Shown one piece after another: positions 26,354-35,264 of a stretch of 64,000 bases of DNA; positions within the stretch are counted from its first letter, which is position 1; every line of letters starts with the position of its first letter. The notes beneath the pieces are model-generated. The model was not told the origin of the DNA. It ran no database searches and worked only from the letters and a program-made list of their open reading frames with translations. Origin of the DNA: an uncultured Oscillospiraceae bacterium (GTDB lineage Bacteria > Bacillota > Clostridia > Oscillospirales > Oscillospiraceae); contig CAJFQQ010000005.1 in assembly GCA_904419145.1 (NCBI GenBank), forward strand, positions 20,140 through 84,139, given 5' to 3'. The position numbers and the translations under genes were made by a program.

Positions 26354-27580
26354 ATGACAGAGCAATCGCCGACTACAAGATCTACTGGGCTTCGCCCTGT
26401 CCTGATGGTCGTTGTGCTGGGCATGGCCTACTTTTTCAGCAACTTCCATCGGCTTTCCCTGAGTGTCATCGGGGATGTCATCGCAGTGGATTATGATCTA
26501 ACGTCACAGCAATTGGCAACCCTTGGTTCCGCCATTTTCTATTCCTATGCACTTATGCAGATTCCCTGCGGATTCATAGCAGACCGCGTACCGGCGAAGC
26601 GGCTTATTGCTGGCTCCTGTGTCCTGGCGGCGGGGGCGACCTTGTGGTTTGCCTATGCCAGCGGATTTACAAGCCTTGTTCTGGCTCGTGTTCTGACAGG
26701 GCTTGCTACTGCACTGGTCTATGTACCCTCTTTGGCGGTCATCCGCAAGCAGTTCGGCGACAGACGATATGGGACGATGACGGGGATTATAGTCGCTATG
26801 GGACAGCTGGGCTCTGTCTGCGCGTCGGCTCCTTTGAAATTTTTAGCCGATCAGTTCAGCTGGCGGTTTGCTTTTTTGATCATCGGCGCTGTCTCTGTGG
26901 CGCTGGCAATAGCGGCGTGGTTCCTGGTGCTGGATCCGGAGGCCCATGAAAGGGGCGGCGTTCGGAAGAAAAGCAGTTGGAAGGCGGCGCTCTCTGCAGG
27001 CAGCCTCAGCATCGCGGTGTGGTTCTTTATCACAGGCGGAACGCGGCTATCCTTCCAAAGCCTCTGGGGGACCCGATATTTTACGCAGTCGCTGGAATTG
27101 GACACCTCTGCAGCCAGCCTCTACCTCATGCTCATCTCGGTCGGCTGTATTGTTGGCTCGGTCATTCTTGGACGTGTGGCTGATAAGATCGGAAATGTTC
27201 GGACGGTAGTATTTAGCACCGCAGCGTTTGCGGCGCTTTGGGTCTGCTTCGCTCTTCTTAGACCCGCTATTCCCGCGCCTGCCCTGGCGGTGCTGTGCTT
27301 GCTGCTGGGGGCCATGGGTGCCGGCGGATTCACGGTGGGCTTCAGCTGTATTCGACTGTTTGCTGGGAAGGAGAGTACTGGCATCGTAACCGGCGTCAGT
27401 AATTGCTGCGCCTTTATGGGTAGTGCTGTATTTACACAAATTAACGGTACGATCATGGGATTTGCCCCGCAAAGCAGCTCCAGCGGACAGTTTTCTTTCC
27501 TCCTGATGCTGTTTTTCCTGTTGTCCCTGGCTGGCGCAGTTCTGGTGGCGCTTGTCAATCGGAAACGGTTCAAGCAGTAG
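26354..27580 (+). CDS. Major facilitator superfamily transporter
   Basis: 408 residues and 12 predicted TM helices, in two halves joined by a charged loop near residue 200 (ERGGVRKKSSWK). The motif-A-like loop GFIADRVPAKRLIAG follows TM2. Preceded by AGGAGAGG. It precedes the YheO-like regulator and shares an operator-like palindrome with the fermentation operon. It may therefore import the substrate or export the product of that pathway. Substrate unknown. Confidence 0.85.
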   Translation: MTEQSPTTRSTGLRPVLMVVVLGMAYFFSNFHRLSLSVIGDVIAVDYDLTSQQLATLGSAIFYSYALMQIPCGFIADRVPAKRLIAGSCVLAAGATLWFAYASGFTSLVLARVLTGLATALVYVPSLAVIRKQFGDRRYGTMTGIIVAMGQLGSVCASAPLKFLADQFSWRFAFLIIGAVSVALAIAAWFLVLDPEAHERGGVRKKSSWKAALSAGSLSIAVWFFITGGTRLSFQSLWGTRYFTQSLELDTSAASLYLMLISVGCIVGSVILGRVADKIGNVRTVVFSTAAFAALWVCFALLRPAIPAPALAVLCLLLGAMGAGGFTVGFSCIRLFAGKESTGIVTGVSNCCAFMGSAVFTQINGTIMGFAPQSSSSGQFSFLLMLFFLLSLAGAVLVALVNRKRFKQ

Positions 27581-27695
27581 CGGAGCCCGATGGCGGGTGG
27601 CACCTCGCGGAGATTTTTGAGGGGTTGCCTGTACAAATTTCGAATTCTATGGTATGCTGTCAATAAACAACTATCATGGATGAAGGAGAACTGTT

Positions 27696-28364
27696 ATGGA
27701 GCAGGAGGAATTGCTGTTGATCCTGGAGGGAATTGTGTCCGGCCTGTCCAAACTGCTGGGAGAGGATACGGAGATTGCCCTGTACGATCTGGATAAACAG
27801 GAGTTGGTATATATTGCAAACGGCCATATTACCGAGCGGGCGCCGGGTTATAAGCTCAATCCGTCGGTCTATGACGTCATCATCCGCTTGGCAGATCCAG
27901 ATGGGCACGTTATCGGCTACGGTACCAGGTCATCCAAGGGGAAACAGCTGCGCTCCTCTCATTTCTTGATCCGCGACAAGCAGCAGGTTCCCCGGGCGCT
28001 TATCTGTATCAACCAGGATACCGCCAAGCTGCAGGCGGCTCGAGATCTGCTCAGCTCTATGATCTCGCTGCGGCCGCTGTCCGACTCTCCGAAACCGGAT
28101 GAAAGCGATATCAATTATATCCAAAAGATGACCCAGCAAGTTATTGTCAATGCCATCGAAAAGATGAAGCCGACTTCTATTGATACCCGCGAGAGCAAGT
28201 TGGAGGTGCTGCGGCAGCTGGAGCTGAAGGGTGTTTTCGCGGTGAAGGATGCGGTCCCTAATGTCTGCCGACTGCTGTCTATTTCTCAGGCGACATTATA
28301 TAACTATTTGAGGGAAATCCGCAGTCAGGATACAGCAGCCGCACGACAACAACTCCAGATCTGA
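27696..28364 (+). CDS. YheO/DauR-like transcriptional regulator (PAS-like + HTH)
   Basis: 222 residues. The N-terminal 120 residues are a PAS-like YheO domain (EDTEIALYDLDKQELVYIANGHI). The C-terminal part is a DauR-type HTH (VLRQLELKGVFAVKDAVPNVCRLLSISQATLYNYLREI). Family members such as DauR control amino-acid catabolism. The gene lies between two promoters that share the AATTTTA-N3-TAAAATT palindrome, and ATTCTA also occurs upstream of its own RBS near 27643. It is the obvious candidate to bind them. RBS AAGGAG, then a terminator. Confidence 0.82.
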   Translation: MEQEELLLILEGIVSGLSKLLGEDTEIALYDLDKQELVYIANGHITERAPGYKLNPSVYDVIIRLADPDGHVIGYGTRSSKGKQLRSSHFLIRDKQQVPRALICINQDTAKLQAARDLLSSMISLRPLSDSPKPDESDINYIQKMTQQVIVNAIEKMKPTSIDTRESKLEVLRQLELKGVFAVKDAVPNVCRLLSISQATLYNYLREIRSQDTAAARQQLQI

Positions 28365-28382
28365 AAGTACAAGACAGAACCC

Positions 28383-28416
28383 ATCGCCAGGTGATTTCAC
28401 CTGGCGATATTTTTTG
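28383..28416 (+). terminator. Intrinsic terminator after the YheO-like regulator
   Basis: A perfect 12-bp stem ATCGCCAGGTGA with its complement (28383-28394, 28397-28408), a 2-base loop and six T. It isolates the following operon. Confidence 0.9.
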
Positions 28417-28434
28417 CCTTGTGGTTATTAATAA

Positions 28435-28521
28435 ATTCTAAGTTAGAATATTATTATAAATGCCATATGGATTTTTGCGAGATTCTATGCTACTATTTTA
28501 ATGTAATTTTATTCTAAAATT
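28435..28521 (+). promoter_or_regulatory. AT-rich control region with two palindromes ahead of the fermentation operon
   Basis: Contains the perfect palindrome ATTCTAA-G-TTAGAAT (28435-28449), a single ATTCTA (28482-28487) and AATTTTA-TTC-TAAAATT (28505-28521). The last has the same arms and spacing as the one over the MFS promoter. The stretch from 28417 to 28588 holds no gene. Promoter elements cannot be placed uniquely in such AT-rich DNA. Confidence 0.55.
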
Positions 28522-28588
28522 TGATGCATTTTATATATATTTTATAGATCCGGGAAAAGCAATTTTGAGAAGAGAAAGGAGTCATGGT

Positions 28589-30004
28589 ATGAAGCAACGT
28601 ACAAAGCGCACCCCCTCGGTCCTGGTTTCGGGTCTGTCACTGGTTCTGGTCATCGCCGTGGTGGTCATCGGCATCCGTATTGGCATCGGCTCCCAGATGT
28701 CGCTGTTCTGCGGCGCGGTGGTGGCCATGGTAGTGGGCCTCCTGCTTGGCATCCCCTGGGAGGAAATCCAGAAATCCATGTTGAAAGTCATTGACAACAG
28801 CATGGTGGCGATTCTGATTCTGATTATCGTGGGCATCATGATCGGCGCGTGGATCATCGGCGGAACGGTTCCCTCCCTGATGTACTATGGGCTCAAGCTC
28901 TGCACCCCCAGGCTGATCCTGCCGCTGACGTTTGTCCTCTGTTCGATCATGTCCGTCTTTACCGGCACCAGCTTCGGCTCCATCGCCACCATGGGCCTGG
29001 CCCTGACAGGCGTGGCCATGGGTATGGGTGTGCCGGTTCCCATGGTGGTGGGTGCCGTAATTTCTGGAGCCTACTTTGGCGACAAACTTTCTCCTATGTC
29101 CGATAATACCAATATGGCCTCGGCCATGAGCGGCGCCACCCTGTATGAGCACATCGGCTCCATGATGTACACCACCGTGCCGGCCACGCTGCTGACCCTG
29201 GTGCTCTACGTCGTCCTGGGCCTGCAGTACGGGTCCGGCGACATGGACACCACCAATATCGACCTCATGCTCACCACCCTGGATGCCCACTTCAACATCA
29301 GCATCGTGGCGATTATCCCCGCCATACTGATGCTGGTGGTATCCGCGCTAAAGGTGCCGGCCATTCTGGGCCTGTCCGGCGTGGCGGTGTTCAGCCTGGC
29401 CTTCGCCATGATCCTCCAGGATGTGGGCTTCATCGAGGTCATGACCGCCGGCTTCTCCGGCTATGTCTCCGACACCGGCGTGGCCATGGTGGACACCATC
29501 CTCACCCGCGGCGGCATCAGCTCCATGATGGCCACCGTGGCCCTGGTCATCATCGCCAGCCTCATGGGCGGCGCGCTCCAGGCCAGCGGCGTGCTGACGG
29601 TGTTCGTGGAGAAGGGCCTGATGCGCCTGATCAAGCGGCGCTCCGCCCTGGTGTTTGTTACTATGATCTACAGCTACTTCATTCTCCTCATCTCCGGTAA
29701 CCAGGTCCTGGGTCTGGTAATGGCCGGCCCTACCTTCCAGGAGGCCTATGACGACATGGATTTGCACCGAAAGGTCCTGTCCCGAGCCATGGCGGACACC
29801 ACCACCGTGGCCGCGCCTCTGGTGCCGTGGAGCACAGCCTGCGCCTATACCATGGGTGTGCTGGGTGTTACTGCTGCCTATATTCCATACGCATTCCTCT
29901 GCTATACCGTTCCTATTTTCACCATTATTTGTGCAATAACGGGCTTTGGAACCTGGCACAAGGACGGGACGCCTTATTGGAAAAAGAAGAAGGCTTCTGT
30001 TTGA
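28589..30004 (+). CDS. NhaC-family Na+/H+ or substrate antiporter
   Basis: ATG 28589 with AAAGGAG upstream. 471 residues and about 12 TM helices. It carries the NhaC signature segment GDKLSPMSDNTNMAS and a C-terminal DTTTVAAPLVPWSTAC. The family includes Na+/H+ antiporters and substrate/product antiporters such as MleN (malate/lactate). As the first gene of an amino-acid fermentation operon it more likely moves the amino acid or its acid product than controls pH. That function is inferred from context. Confidence 0.83.
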   Translation: MKQRTKRTPSVLVSGLSLVLVIAVVVIGIRIGIGSQMSLFCGAVVAMVVGLLLGIPWEEIQKSMLKVIDNSMVAILILIIVGIMIGAWIIGGTVPSLMYYGLKLCTPRLILPLTFVLCSIMSVFTGTSFGSIATMGLALTGVAMGMGVPVPMVVGAVISGAYFGDKLSPMSDNTNMASAMSGATLYEHIGSMMYTTVPATLLTLVLYVVLGLQYGSGDMDTTNIDLMLTTLDAHFNISIVAIIPAILMLVVSALKVPAILGLSGVAVFSLAFAMILQDVGFIEVMTAGFSGYVSDTGVAMVDTILTRGGISSMMATVALVIIASLMGGALQASGVLTVFVEKGLMRLIKRRSALVFVTMIYSYFILLISGNQVLGLVMAGPTFQEAYDDMDLHRKVLSRAMADTTTVAAPLVPWSTACAYTMGVLGVTAAYIPYAFLCYTVPIFTIICAITGFGTWHKDGTPYWKKKKASV

Positions 30005-30036
30005 CTTGATCCATCACTACCAAAAGGAGGGTCTAT

Positions 30037-31221
30037 ATGCGAGACTTTGAACCGAAAAAAATGAAAGCCATCACCTTTACTGGCATCCGCCGTGTATTGG
30101 AAAAAGCAACCCAGATGGAGGCGGCGGGTCAGTCCATTGTACACTTTGAGATTGGGCAGCCGGACTTTGTGACACCCCAGTATATTCGGGATGCCGCCTG
30201 CGCCTCCCTGCAGAAGGGGAATACGCGATATACTTCCAACTATGGCACCATGGCCCTGCGCAAAGCCATTGCCGAAAAGTTGGAGCGGGAAAACAACATT
30301 CACGCCGACCCGGATGGAGAAATCATGGTGACTGTGGGCGGTGAAGAGGCGATGGCAGCGGCGATCCTGGCCTTGGTGGATGCCGGGGACGAGGTGATTT
30401 TGTCCGACCCGGGTTACTCCCCCTATGACAGCATGGTAAAAATTGCAAACGCCGTGCCGGTATATGTCCCTCTGCGGGAGGACACCAACTGGAGCTTCGA
30501 TCTGGAGGCGTTGGAGCGGAGCATCACGCCTCGCAGCACTCTGTTGATGCTTACCTCGCCAAGCAACCCCACAGGTACCATGATGGATCGGGAGAGCCTG
30601 GAGCGGCTGGCGGAAATCTGTGTGAAACACGATTTGGTCGTGATTGCCGACGAGGCCTATGAGCGGGTGCTGTATGACGGTAATATTCACGTGTCCATTG
30701 CCAGTCTGCCGGGCATGTGGGAGCGGACGGTGACCATCCAGTCTTTCTCCAAAAGTTACTCCATGTGCGGCTTCCGCATCGGTTATATCGCCGCCTGCAA
30801 GAACCTGATGCGAATTCTGATCCGCAGCCACCAGAAAATTGTCCTCTGTGCCACCAGTTTTGCCCAGGATGCCGCATTGGCGGCGCTTCAGGGACAGTCA
30901 GACGAGATTTCCCACATGCTTACAGAATTCGACAAGAGGCGTGTCCTGATTTACGACACCTTTGTTCGGCTGCAGATTCCCTGTAACAAGCCCCAGGCAG
31001 CGTTCTATGTCTTCCCGAATGTCAGCTGCTTGGGAATGGATGGCGACGAATTCTGCAACCGTTTTCTGGATGAGTATGGCGTAGCTTGTGTACCGGGCAG
31101 TGAATTTGGCCCTCATGCCCGCAATCATGTACGGATTTCCTACGCCACATCCCTGGAGCAGTGCCAGGAGGGCATGGAGCGCCTGACGCGGTTTGTGCAA
31201 AAGTGCCGCGGAGAGATTTGA
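30037..31221 (+). CDS. PLP-dependent class I/II aminotransferase
   Basis: 394 residues, the usual length. Catalytic Lys239 in SFSKSYSMCGFRIGY, the pyrophosphate-like motif SPSNPTGTM and the Asp-binding loop IADEAYE are all present. It would transfer the amino group from an amino acid to a 2-oxoacid. The 2-oxoacid:ferredoxin oxidoreductase, phosphotransacylase and kinase follow in the same operon. It is therefore best read as the first catabolic step. The side-chain specificity (branched, aromatic or other) cannot be decided. Confidence 0.9.
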   Translation: MRDFEPKKMKAITFTGIRRVLEKATQMEAAGQSIVHFEIGQPDFVTPQYIRDAACASLQKGNTRYTSNYGTMALRKAIAEKLERENNIHADPDGEIMVTVGGEEAMAAAILALVDAGDEVILSDPGYSPYDSMVKIANAVPVYVPLREDTNWSFDLEALERSITPRSTLLMLTSPSNPTGTMMDRESLERLAEICVKHDLVVIADEAYERVLYDGNIHVSIASLPGMWERTVTIQSFSKSYSMCGFRIGYIAACKNLMRILIRSHQKIVLCATSFAQDAALAALQGQSDEISHMLTEFDKRRVLIYDTFVRLQIPCNKPQAAFYVFPNVSCLGMDGDEFCNRFLDEYGVACVPGSEFGPHARNHVRISYATSLEQCQEGMERLTRFVQKCRGEI

Positions 31222-31241
31222 GTTGAGAAGAGGTGGTACTC

Positions 31242-32312
31242 ATGGCCTACCGCATTTTTGTCATCAATACCGGATCCACCTCCACGAAGATCGCCCTGTT
31301 TGAGGGGGAGGAGGAACTCTATTCCCGGACAATCGACCACCCTGTACAGGAGCTGAAATGTTTTCAGGGGCTGGACGATCAGTTGCCCTACCGCAAAAAG
31401 GCCATCGCTGATGCTCTGGCCGCCGACGGGGTAGACTTGGCGGGCATTTCAGCGGTGGCTGCCCGGGGCGGTACCTTCGGCTATGCCAAGGGCGGTGCCT
31501 ATCTGGTGGAGGAGAATTTGCTGGAGGCATGCCATCACCCCATTACAACACATCCCTCCAACCTGTCGGCAATTCTTGGATATGATGTTGCCCAGGAGAT
31601 GGGGTGCAGCGCCTATATCTATGATGCGGTCTGCGTCAACGAGGTGACGGATGTTGCCCGGGTTACCGGTCTCCACGATGTGAAGCGCCGGCCCTTCTCC
31701 CATGTGCTCAACACACGGGCGGTTGCCCGGGAGCAGGCTGCCAAGATGGGATGCCGCTATGAGGACATGAACTTTATTGTGGCCCATTTGGGCGGCGGCA
31801 TCAGTATCAACGTCCATGACCACGGGCGCATTGTCGATCTGGTATGTGACGACGAGGGGCCCATGTCCCCCGAGCGGGCAGGACGGCTCAATGGAAAGGC
31901 GCTGATTGACCTGTGCTTTTCAGGAAAATATGACAAGGCGGCCATGATGCGGCGCATCAAGGGCGCTGGCGGCCTGATTGACCACTTGGGGACCAGCGAT
32001 TTGAGAGAGGTGAGCAGCCGCATCCGAAATGGAGATGATCATGCGGCATTTGTGCTGTCGGCCATGGGGTACCAGATTGCAAAGGACATAGCAGCGCTGT
32101 CGGCAGTAGTTGGAGGAAAGGTTGATCAGATTATTCTCACTGGCGGCGGAGCCTACTGTGAGGAGCTGGTTCGTCCCATTCAGGAACGCATCGCCTATAT
32201 TGCGCCGGTAAATGTTGTGCCGGGTGCTATCGAGATGGTGGCGCTGGCTCGGGGAGTTACCCGTGTGCTGGAGGGCAGCGAAGAGGTTCACATATTTCAA
32301 AAGGAGGCGTGA
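31242..32312 (+). CDS. buk: Butyrate kinase (short/branched-chain acyl kinase)
   Basis: ATG 31242 with AAGAGGTGG upstream. 356 residues. Acetokinase-family motifs are present: NTGSTSTKIALF at the N-terminus, AHLGGGISIN for phosphate binding, and the C-terminal LTGGGAYCEEL. It converts an acyl phosphate and ADP into the free acid and ATP, giving the energy yield of the pathway. The stop overlaps the start region of the phosphate butyryltransferase gene. The order buk-ptb is the reverse of the usual ptb-buk. The substrate may be isobutyryl-, isovaleryl- or arylacetyl-type phosphate instead of butyryl. Confidence 0.92.
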   Translation: MAYRIFVINTGSTSTKIALFEGEEELYSRTIDHPVQELKCFQGLDDQLPYRKKAIADALAADGVDLAGISAVAARGGTFGYAKGGAYLVEENLLEACHHPITTHPSNLSAILGYDVAQEMGCSAYIYDAVCVNEVTDVARVTGLHDVKRRPFSHVLNTRAVAREQAAKMGCRYEDMNFIVAHLGGGISINVHDHGRIVDLVCDDEGPMSPERAGRLNGKALIDLCFSGKYDKAAMMRRIKGAGGLIDHLGTSDLREVSSRIRNGDDHAAFVLSAMGYQIAKDIAALSAVVGGKVDQIILTGGGAYCEELVRPIQERIAYIAPVNVVPGAIEMVALARGVTRVLEGSEEVHIFQKEA

Positions 32313-32320
32313 GCATCGCC

Positions 32321-33226
32321 ATGTATCAGAATTTTGACGCCATGATTGCTGCGGCAAAACAGCTCCCGGCAAAACGGACGGTCTGCATTGCCGGCGCAGC
32401 TGATCCCAAAATCCTGCATATGGCGGCGGAGCTGGTGAAGGAGGACCTTTGCCGCGTGGTTCTGGTGGGGGATCAGACAGAAATCGAAGCCCAGGCGCAC
32501 GATCAGGGGTTGGAGCTGTCGGCGGTTACCTTGATCCATGAGAAAGATACGGCCCAGGTAGGCCGCACCGCTGCGGCGCAGGTTCATAACGGCGCTGCGG
32601 ATGTATTGGTGAAGGGAAAGATGAATACCAGCGATTTCCTGCGGGCAGTCCTTGACAAAGAGGTTGGGCTCCGGACCGGCGATAAGCTCAGCGTCCTGAC
32701 CTGCTATGATGTCCCTGGGCAGAAAAAGCTGTTTTTCCTGACAGATGGCGGCATGATTGTAGCCCCTACCCTGGAAGAGAAGGTTATGATCCTGAAAAAC
32801 GCGGTAGGCGTTCTTCACAATCTGGGGATTGCCAGACCCAAGGTAGCAATCCTCTCCGCCAATGAGAAGGTTTCTCCCAGTATGCCCTCCACAGTGGATG
32901 CGGCGGAGCTGTGTGCTATGGCCGGGCGGGGCGAGTTGCCCGAGGCCGTTTACGAGGGCCCCATCGCTTTTGATGTCGCCATGCGGCCGGACGCTGCGTC
33001 GGCAAAAGGTATTGAGAGCCGCGTCAGCGGGGATGTGGATCTATTCCTGGTACCCAATATTGAAACGGGAAATTGCCTGGGGAAATCCATCGGTTATTTT
33101 GGCGGAGGACAAACTGCCGGCATTGTGATCGGCGCCAGCCGCCCTGTGGTGATGTCCTCTCGGGCGGCCTCTATCAAAGGAAAGGTAACGGCCATTGCGT
33201 GGGCACTGCTGGCCTGCGGAAATTGA
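32321..33226 (+). CDS. ptb: Phosphate butyryltransferase
   Basis: 301 residues. It has the phosphotransacylase features VLVKGKMNTSDFLRAVL, FFLTDGGMIVAPTL and IETGNCLGKSIGYFGGGQTAG. It converts acyl-CoA and phosphate into acyl phosphate, which the upstream kinase uses. ATG 32321 gives the N-terminus expected for the family (MYQNFDAMI). A GTG at 32309 overlaps the kinase stop but lies one base from AAGGAGG. Followed after about a dozen bases by the ferredoxin subunit gene. Confidence 0.92.
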   Translation: MYQNFDAMIAAAKQLPAKRTVCIAGAADPKILHMAAELVKEDLCRVVLVGDQTEIEAQAHDQGLELSAVTLIHEKDTAQVGRTAAAQVHNGAADVLVKGKMNTSDFLRAVLDKEVGLRTGDKLSVLTCYDVPGQKKLFFLTDGGMIVAPTLEEKVMILKNAVGVLHNLGIARPKVAILSANEKVSPSMPSTVDAAELCAMAGRGELPEAVYEGPIAFDVAMRPDAASAKGIESRVSGDVDLFLVPNIETGNCLGKSIGYFGGGQTAGIVIGASRPVVMSSRAASIKGKVTAIAWALLACGN

Positions 33227-33239
33227 AAAAGGAGTGTGA

Positions 33240-33470
33240 TTGGCATTGAGCAAGGCATATGTAGATCCGGAGCGGTGCAAGAGCTGCGGTCTGTGCATCG
33301 CCTACTGTCCGAAGAAAGCGCTGGAGATGACAGACGAAATCAATTCCCATGGCTACAAGCATGTGCAGGTTCTGGAGGATGTCTGCATCGGATGCGGCAC
33401 CTGCTATACGGTCTGTCCCGACGGTGTGTTCACGATTACGGATGGGGAAGGAGGGAAGATCCATGGGTGA
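33240..33470 (+). CDS. 2-oxoacid:ferredoxin oxidoreductase, ferredoxin-like delta subunit
   Basis: 76 residues with two CxxCxxCxxxC motifs (CKSCGLCIAYCP and CIGCGTCYTVCP), each for one [4Fe-4S] cluster. TTG start with AAAGGAG upstream. It relays electrons from the TPP site of the beta subunit to free ferredoxin. Its 3' end overlaps the alpha-subunit gene by eight bases. The order delta-alpha-beta-gamma is typical of KorDABC/VorDABC sets. Confidence 0.92.
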   Translation: MALSKAYVDPERCKSCGLCIAYCPKKALEMTDEINSHGYKHVQVLEDVCIGCGTCYTVCPDGVFTITDGEGGKIHG

Positions 33471-34530
33471 TATGATCAAAGGCAACATCGCGGTTGCCGA
33501 GGCTGCCGTGCGGGCCGGCATCGAGGTCTATGCCGGTTATCCGATTACCCCCTCTACGGAGGTCATGGAGTATCTGTCTGACCGGCTGCCGGCGCTGGGG
33601 CGCACGTTTATCCAGGCGGAGAGCGAGCTGGCCGCTATCAATATGGTGCTGGGCGTTTCCGCATGCGGCCGCCGGGTGCTGACCGCCTCCTCCGGCCCGG
33701 GCATCTCGCTGAAGCAGGAAGGAATTTCCTATATGGCCCAGATGAATTTCCCCTGTGTGATTCTCAATGTGGTGCGCTGGGGCAACGGCCTGGGATCTCT
33801 GGACGGCGCTCAGACGGATTATTTGCGGGAGACCAGGGGCGGCGGCAACGGGGATTACCGCAACATCGTGCTCTGCCCCTCCACGGTGCAGGAGACTGTG
33901 GATTTGATGTATGAGGCCTTCGATATTGCGGAAAAGTACCGCTGTATCGTGGTGGTTATGACGGACAGCGGCTTGGGACAGATGATGGAGCCCTGCGAAA
34001 TGCCGCCGTTCCGCGAAATTAAAAAGTGTGACTGGGGTCTGGATGGCACTTATAAGGTAAAGCGTGCAGACTTTTTGGGTCGGAATATTCCTGGAGAATC
34101 CGAAGAATACATCAGGAAGGTCCGTGCCATGCGGGATCATGAACAGCGGTGGGAAACCTATGGGGCAGAGGATGCCGAATATATCTTTGTGGCCTTTGGC
34201 ATGTGCGGCCGGGTAATGAACGGCTTGGTGCGGGAAATGCGCGCTGCGGGAGAAAAAGTTGGGCTGCTGCGCCCCATCACCGCCTGGCCGTTCCCGGAAA
34301 AGGCGTTTGAGGTGCTGCGGGAGAAGAATCCTCAGCTGAAGGGATTGATTACGGTGGAGACCAACGGCGAGGGGCAGATGGTGGAGGATGTTGCCCTGTA
34401 TGCCAAGAAGTGCGGCTTGGGGCATCTGCCTGTCTATGCGCTGCCCTATGCATGCGGGGTTCCCAAAGATGACGTGGTAAAAGCCGACTTCGAAAAGATC
34501 CGCGCCGGCAAAATCAAGGAGGTGTTCTAA
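33463..34530 (+). CDS. 2-oxoacid:ferredoxin oxidoreductase, alpha subunit
   Basis: 355 residues starting at ATG 33463. The N-terminal pyrimidine-binding domain has GNIAVAEAAVRAGIEVYAGYPITPSTE, and the C-terminal domain II begins near residue 240. Together with the beta subunit it decarboxylates a 2-oxoacid to acyl-CoA while reducing ferredoxin. The four-subunit layout fits 2-oxoglutarate-type (Kor) or branched-chain (Vor) enzymes. The ptb-buk neighbours argue for a monocarboxylic acyl-CoA product and so against 2-oxoglutarate. Confidence 0.92.
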   Translation: MGDMIKGNIAVAEAAVRAGIEVYAGYPITPSTEVMEYLSDRLPALGRTFIQAESELAAINMVLGVSACGRRVLTASSGPGISLKQEGISYMAQMNFPCVILNVVRWGNGLGSLDGAQTDYLRETRGGGNGDYRNIVLCPSTVQETVDLMYEAFDIAEKYRCIVVVMTDSGLGQMMEPCEMPPFREIKKCDWGLDGTYKVKRADFLGRNIPGESEEYIRKVRAMRDHEQRWETYGAEDAEYIFVAFGMCGRVMNGLVREMRAAGEKVGLLRPITAWPFPEKAFEVLREKNPQLKGLITVETNGEGQMVEDVALYAKKCGLGHLPVYALPYACGVPKDDVVKADFEKIRAGKIKEVF

Positions 34531-35264
34531 TGGCGATTGAGAGACATGTCCCCTCCCTGTGCAATTATGCAATGTTTTGCGCTGGCTGCGGGCACGGCGT
34601 TCTGCTGCGGCTGATCTGCGAATGCCTTGAGGAGTTTGGCCAGGAGAAGAACACGATTGCCGCGATTGGTGTGGGCTGCAGCTGCCACCTCAAGTCCGGA
34701 ATCAACTGCGACTTGGTTCAGTGTCCCCACGGCCGCGCTGGCGCCGTGGCTACAGGCATCCGCCGGGCGGAGCCGGAAAAATTTGTTTTTACATATCAGG
34801 GTGATGGGGATGCCTACAACATTGGGATTGCCGAGACGCTGAACGCTGCATATCGCAATGAAAACATTTGCGTTTTCGTGGTCAATAATAACAACTTCGG
34901 AATGACCGGCGGGCAGATGAGCTGGACCACAATGGAGGGACAGGTAACCGCCACATCTCCCCACGGTCGGGATATTGCGCTGACTGGCGCACCTATCAAG
35001 GTCCCGGAGATGATCGCCCACAGCTTCCATCCGGCATATGTTGCCAGAGGGGCCGTCAGCACGCCCAAAGAGATTAACCGTCTGAAGGGATACATCAAAA
35101 ACGCATTCCAAGCCCAGCTCAACCATGAGGGCTACTCCATGGTGGAGGTATTGAGTACCTGCCCAACCAACTGGAATATGGATCCCCTGAAGGCTCACCA
35201 GCACCTGATGGAGAATGTCGTCCCCTATTATCAGCTGGGTGAATTCAAAAAGAGAGGAGAATGA
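34530..35264 (+). CDS. 2-oxoacid:ferredoxin oxidoreductase, beta (TPP-binding) subunit
   Basis: 244 residues. The cluster/TPP loop FCAGCGHGVLLR and the TPP motif GDGDAYNIGIAETLNAA with NNNNFGMTGGQ are clear. ATG shares a base with the alpha-subunit stop (TAATG), and its end overlaps the gamma gene. It holds thiamine diphosphate and performs the decarboxylation. Confidence 0.93.
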   Translation: MAIERHVPSLCNYAMFCAGCGHGVLLRLICECLEEFGQEKNTIAAIGVGCSCHLKSGINCDLVQCPHGRAGAVATGIRRAEPEKFVFTYQGDGDAYNIGIAETLNAAYRNENICVFVVNNNNFGMTGGQMSWTTMEGQVTATSPHGRDIALTGAPIKVPEMIAHSFHPAYVARGAVSTPKEINRLKGYIKNAFQAQLNHEGYSMVEVLSTCPTNWNMDPLKAHQHLMENVVPYYQLGEFKKRGE

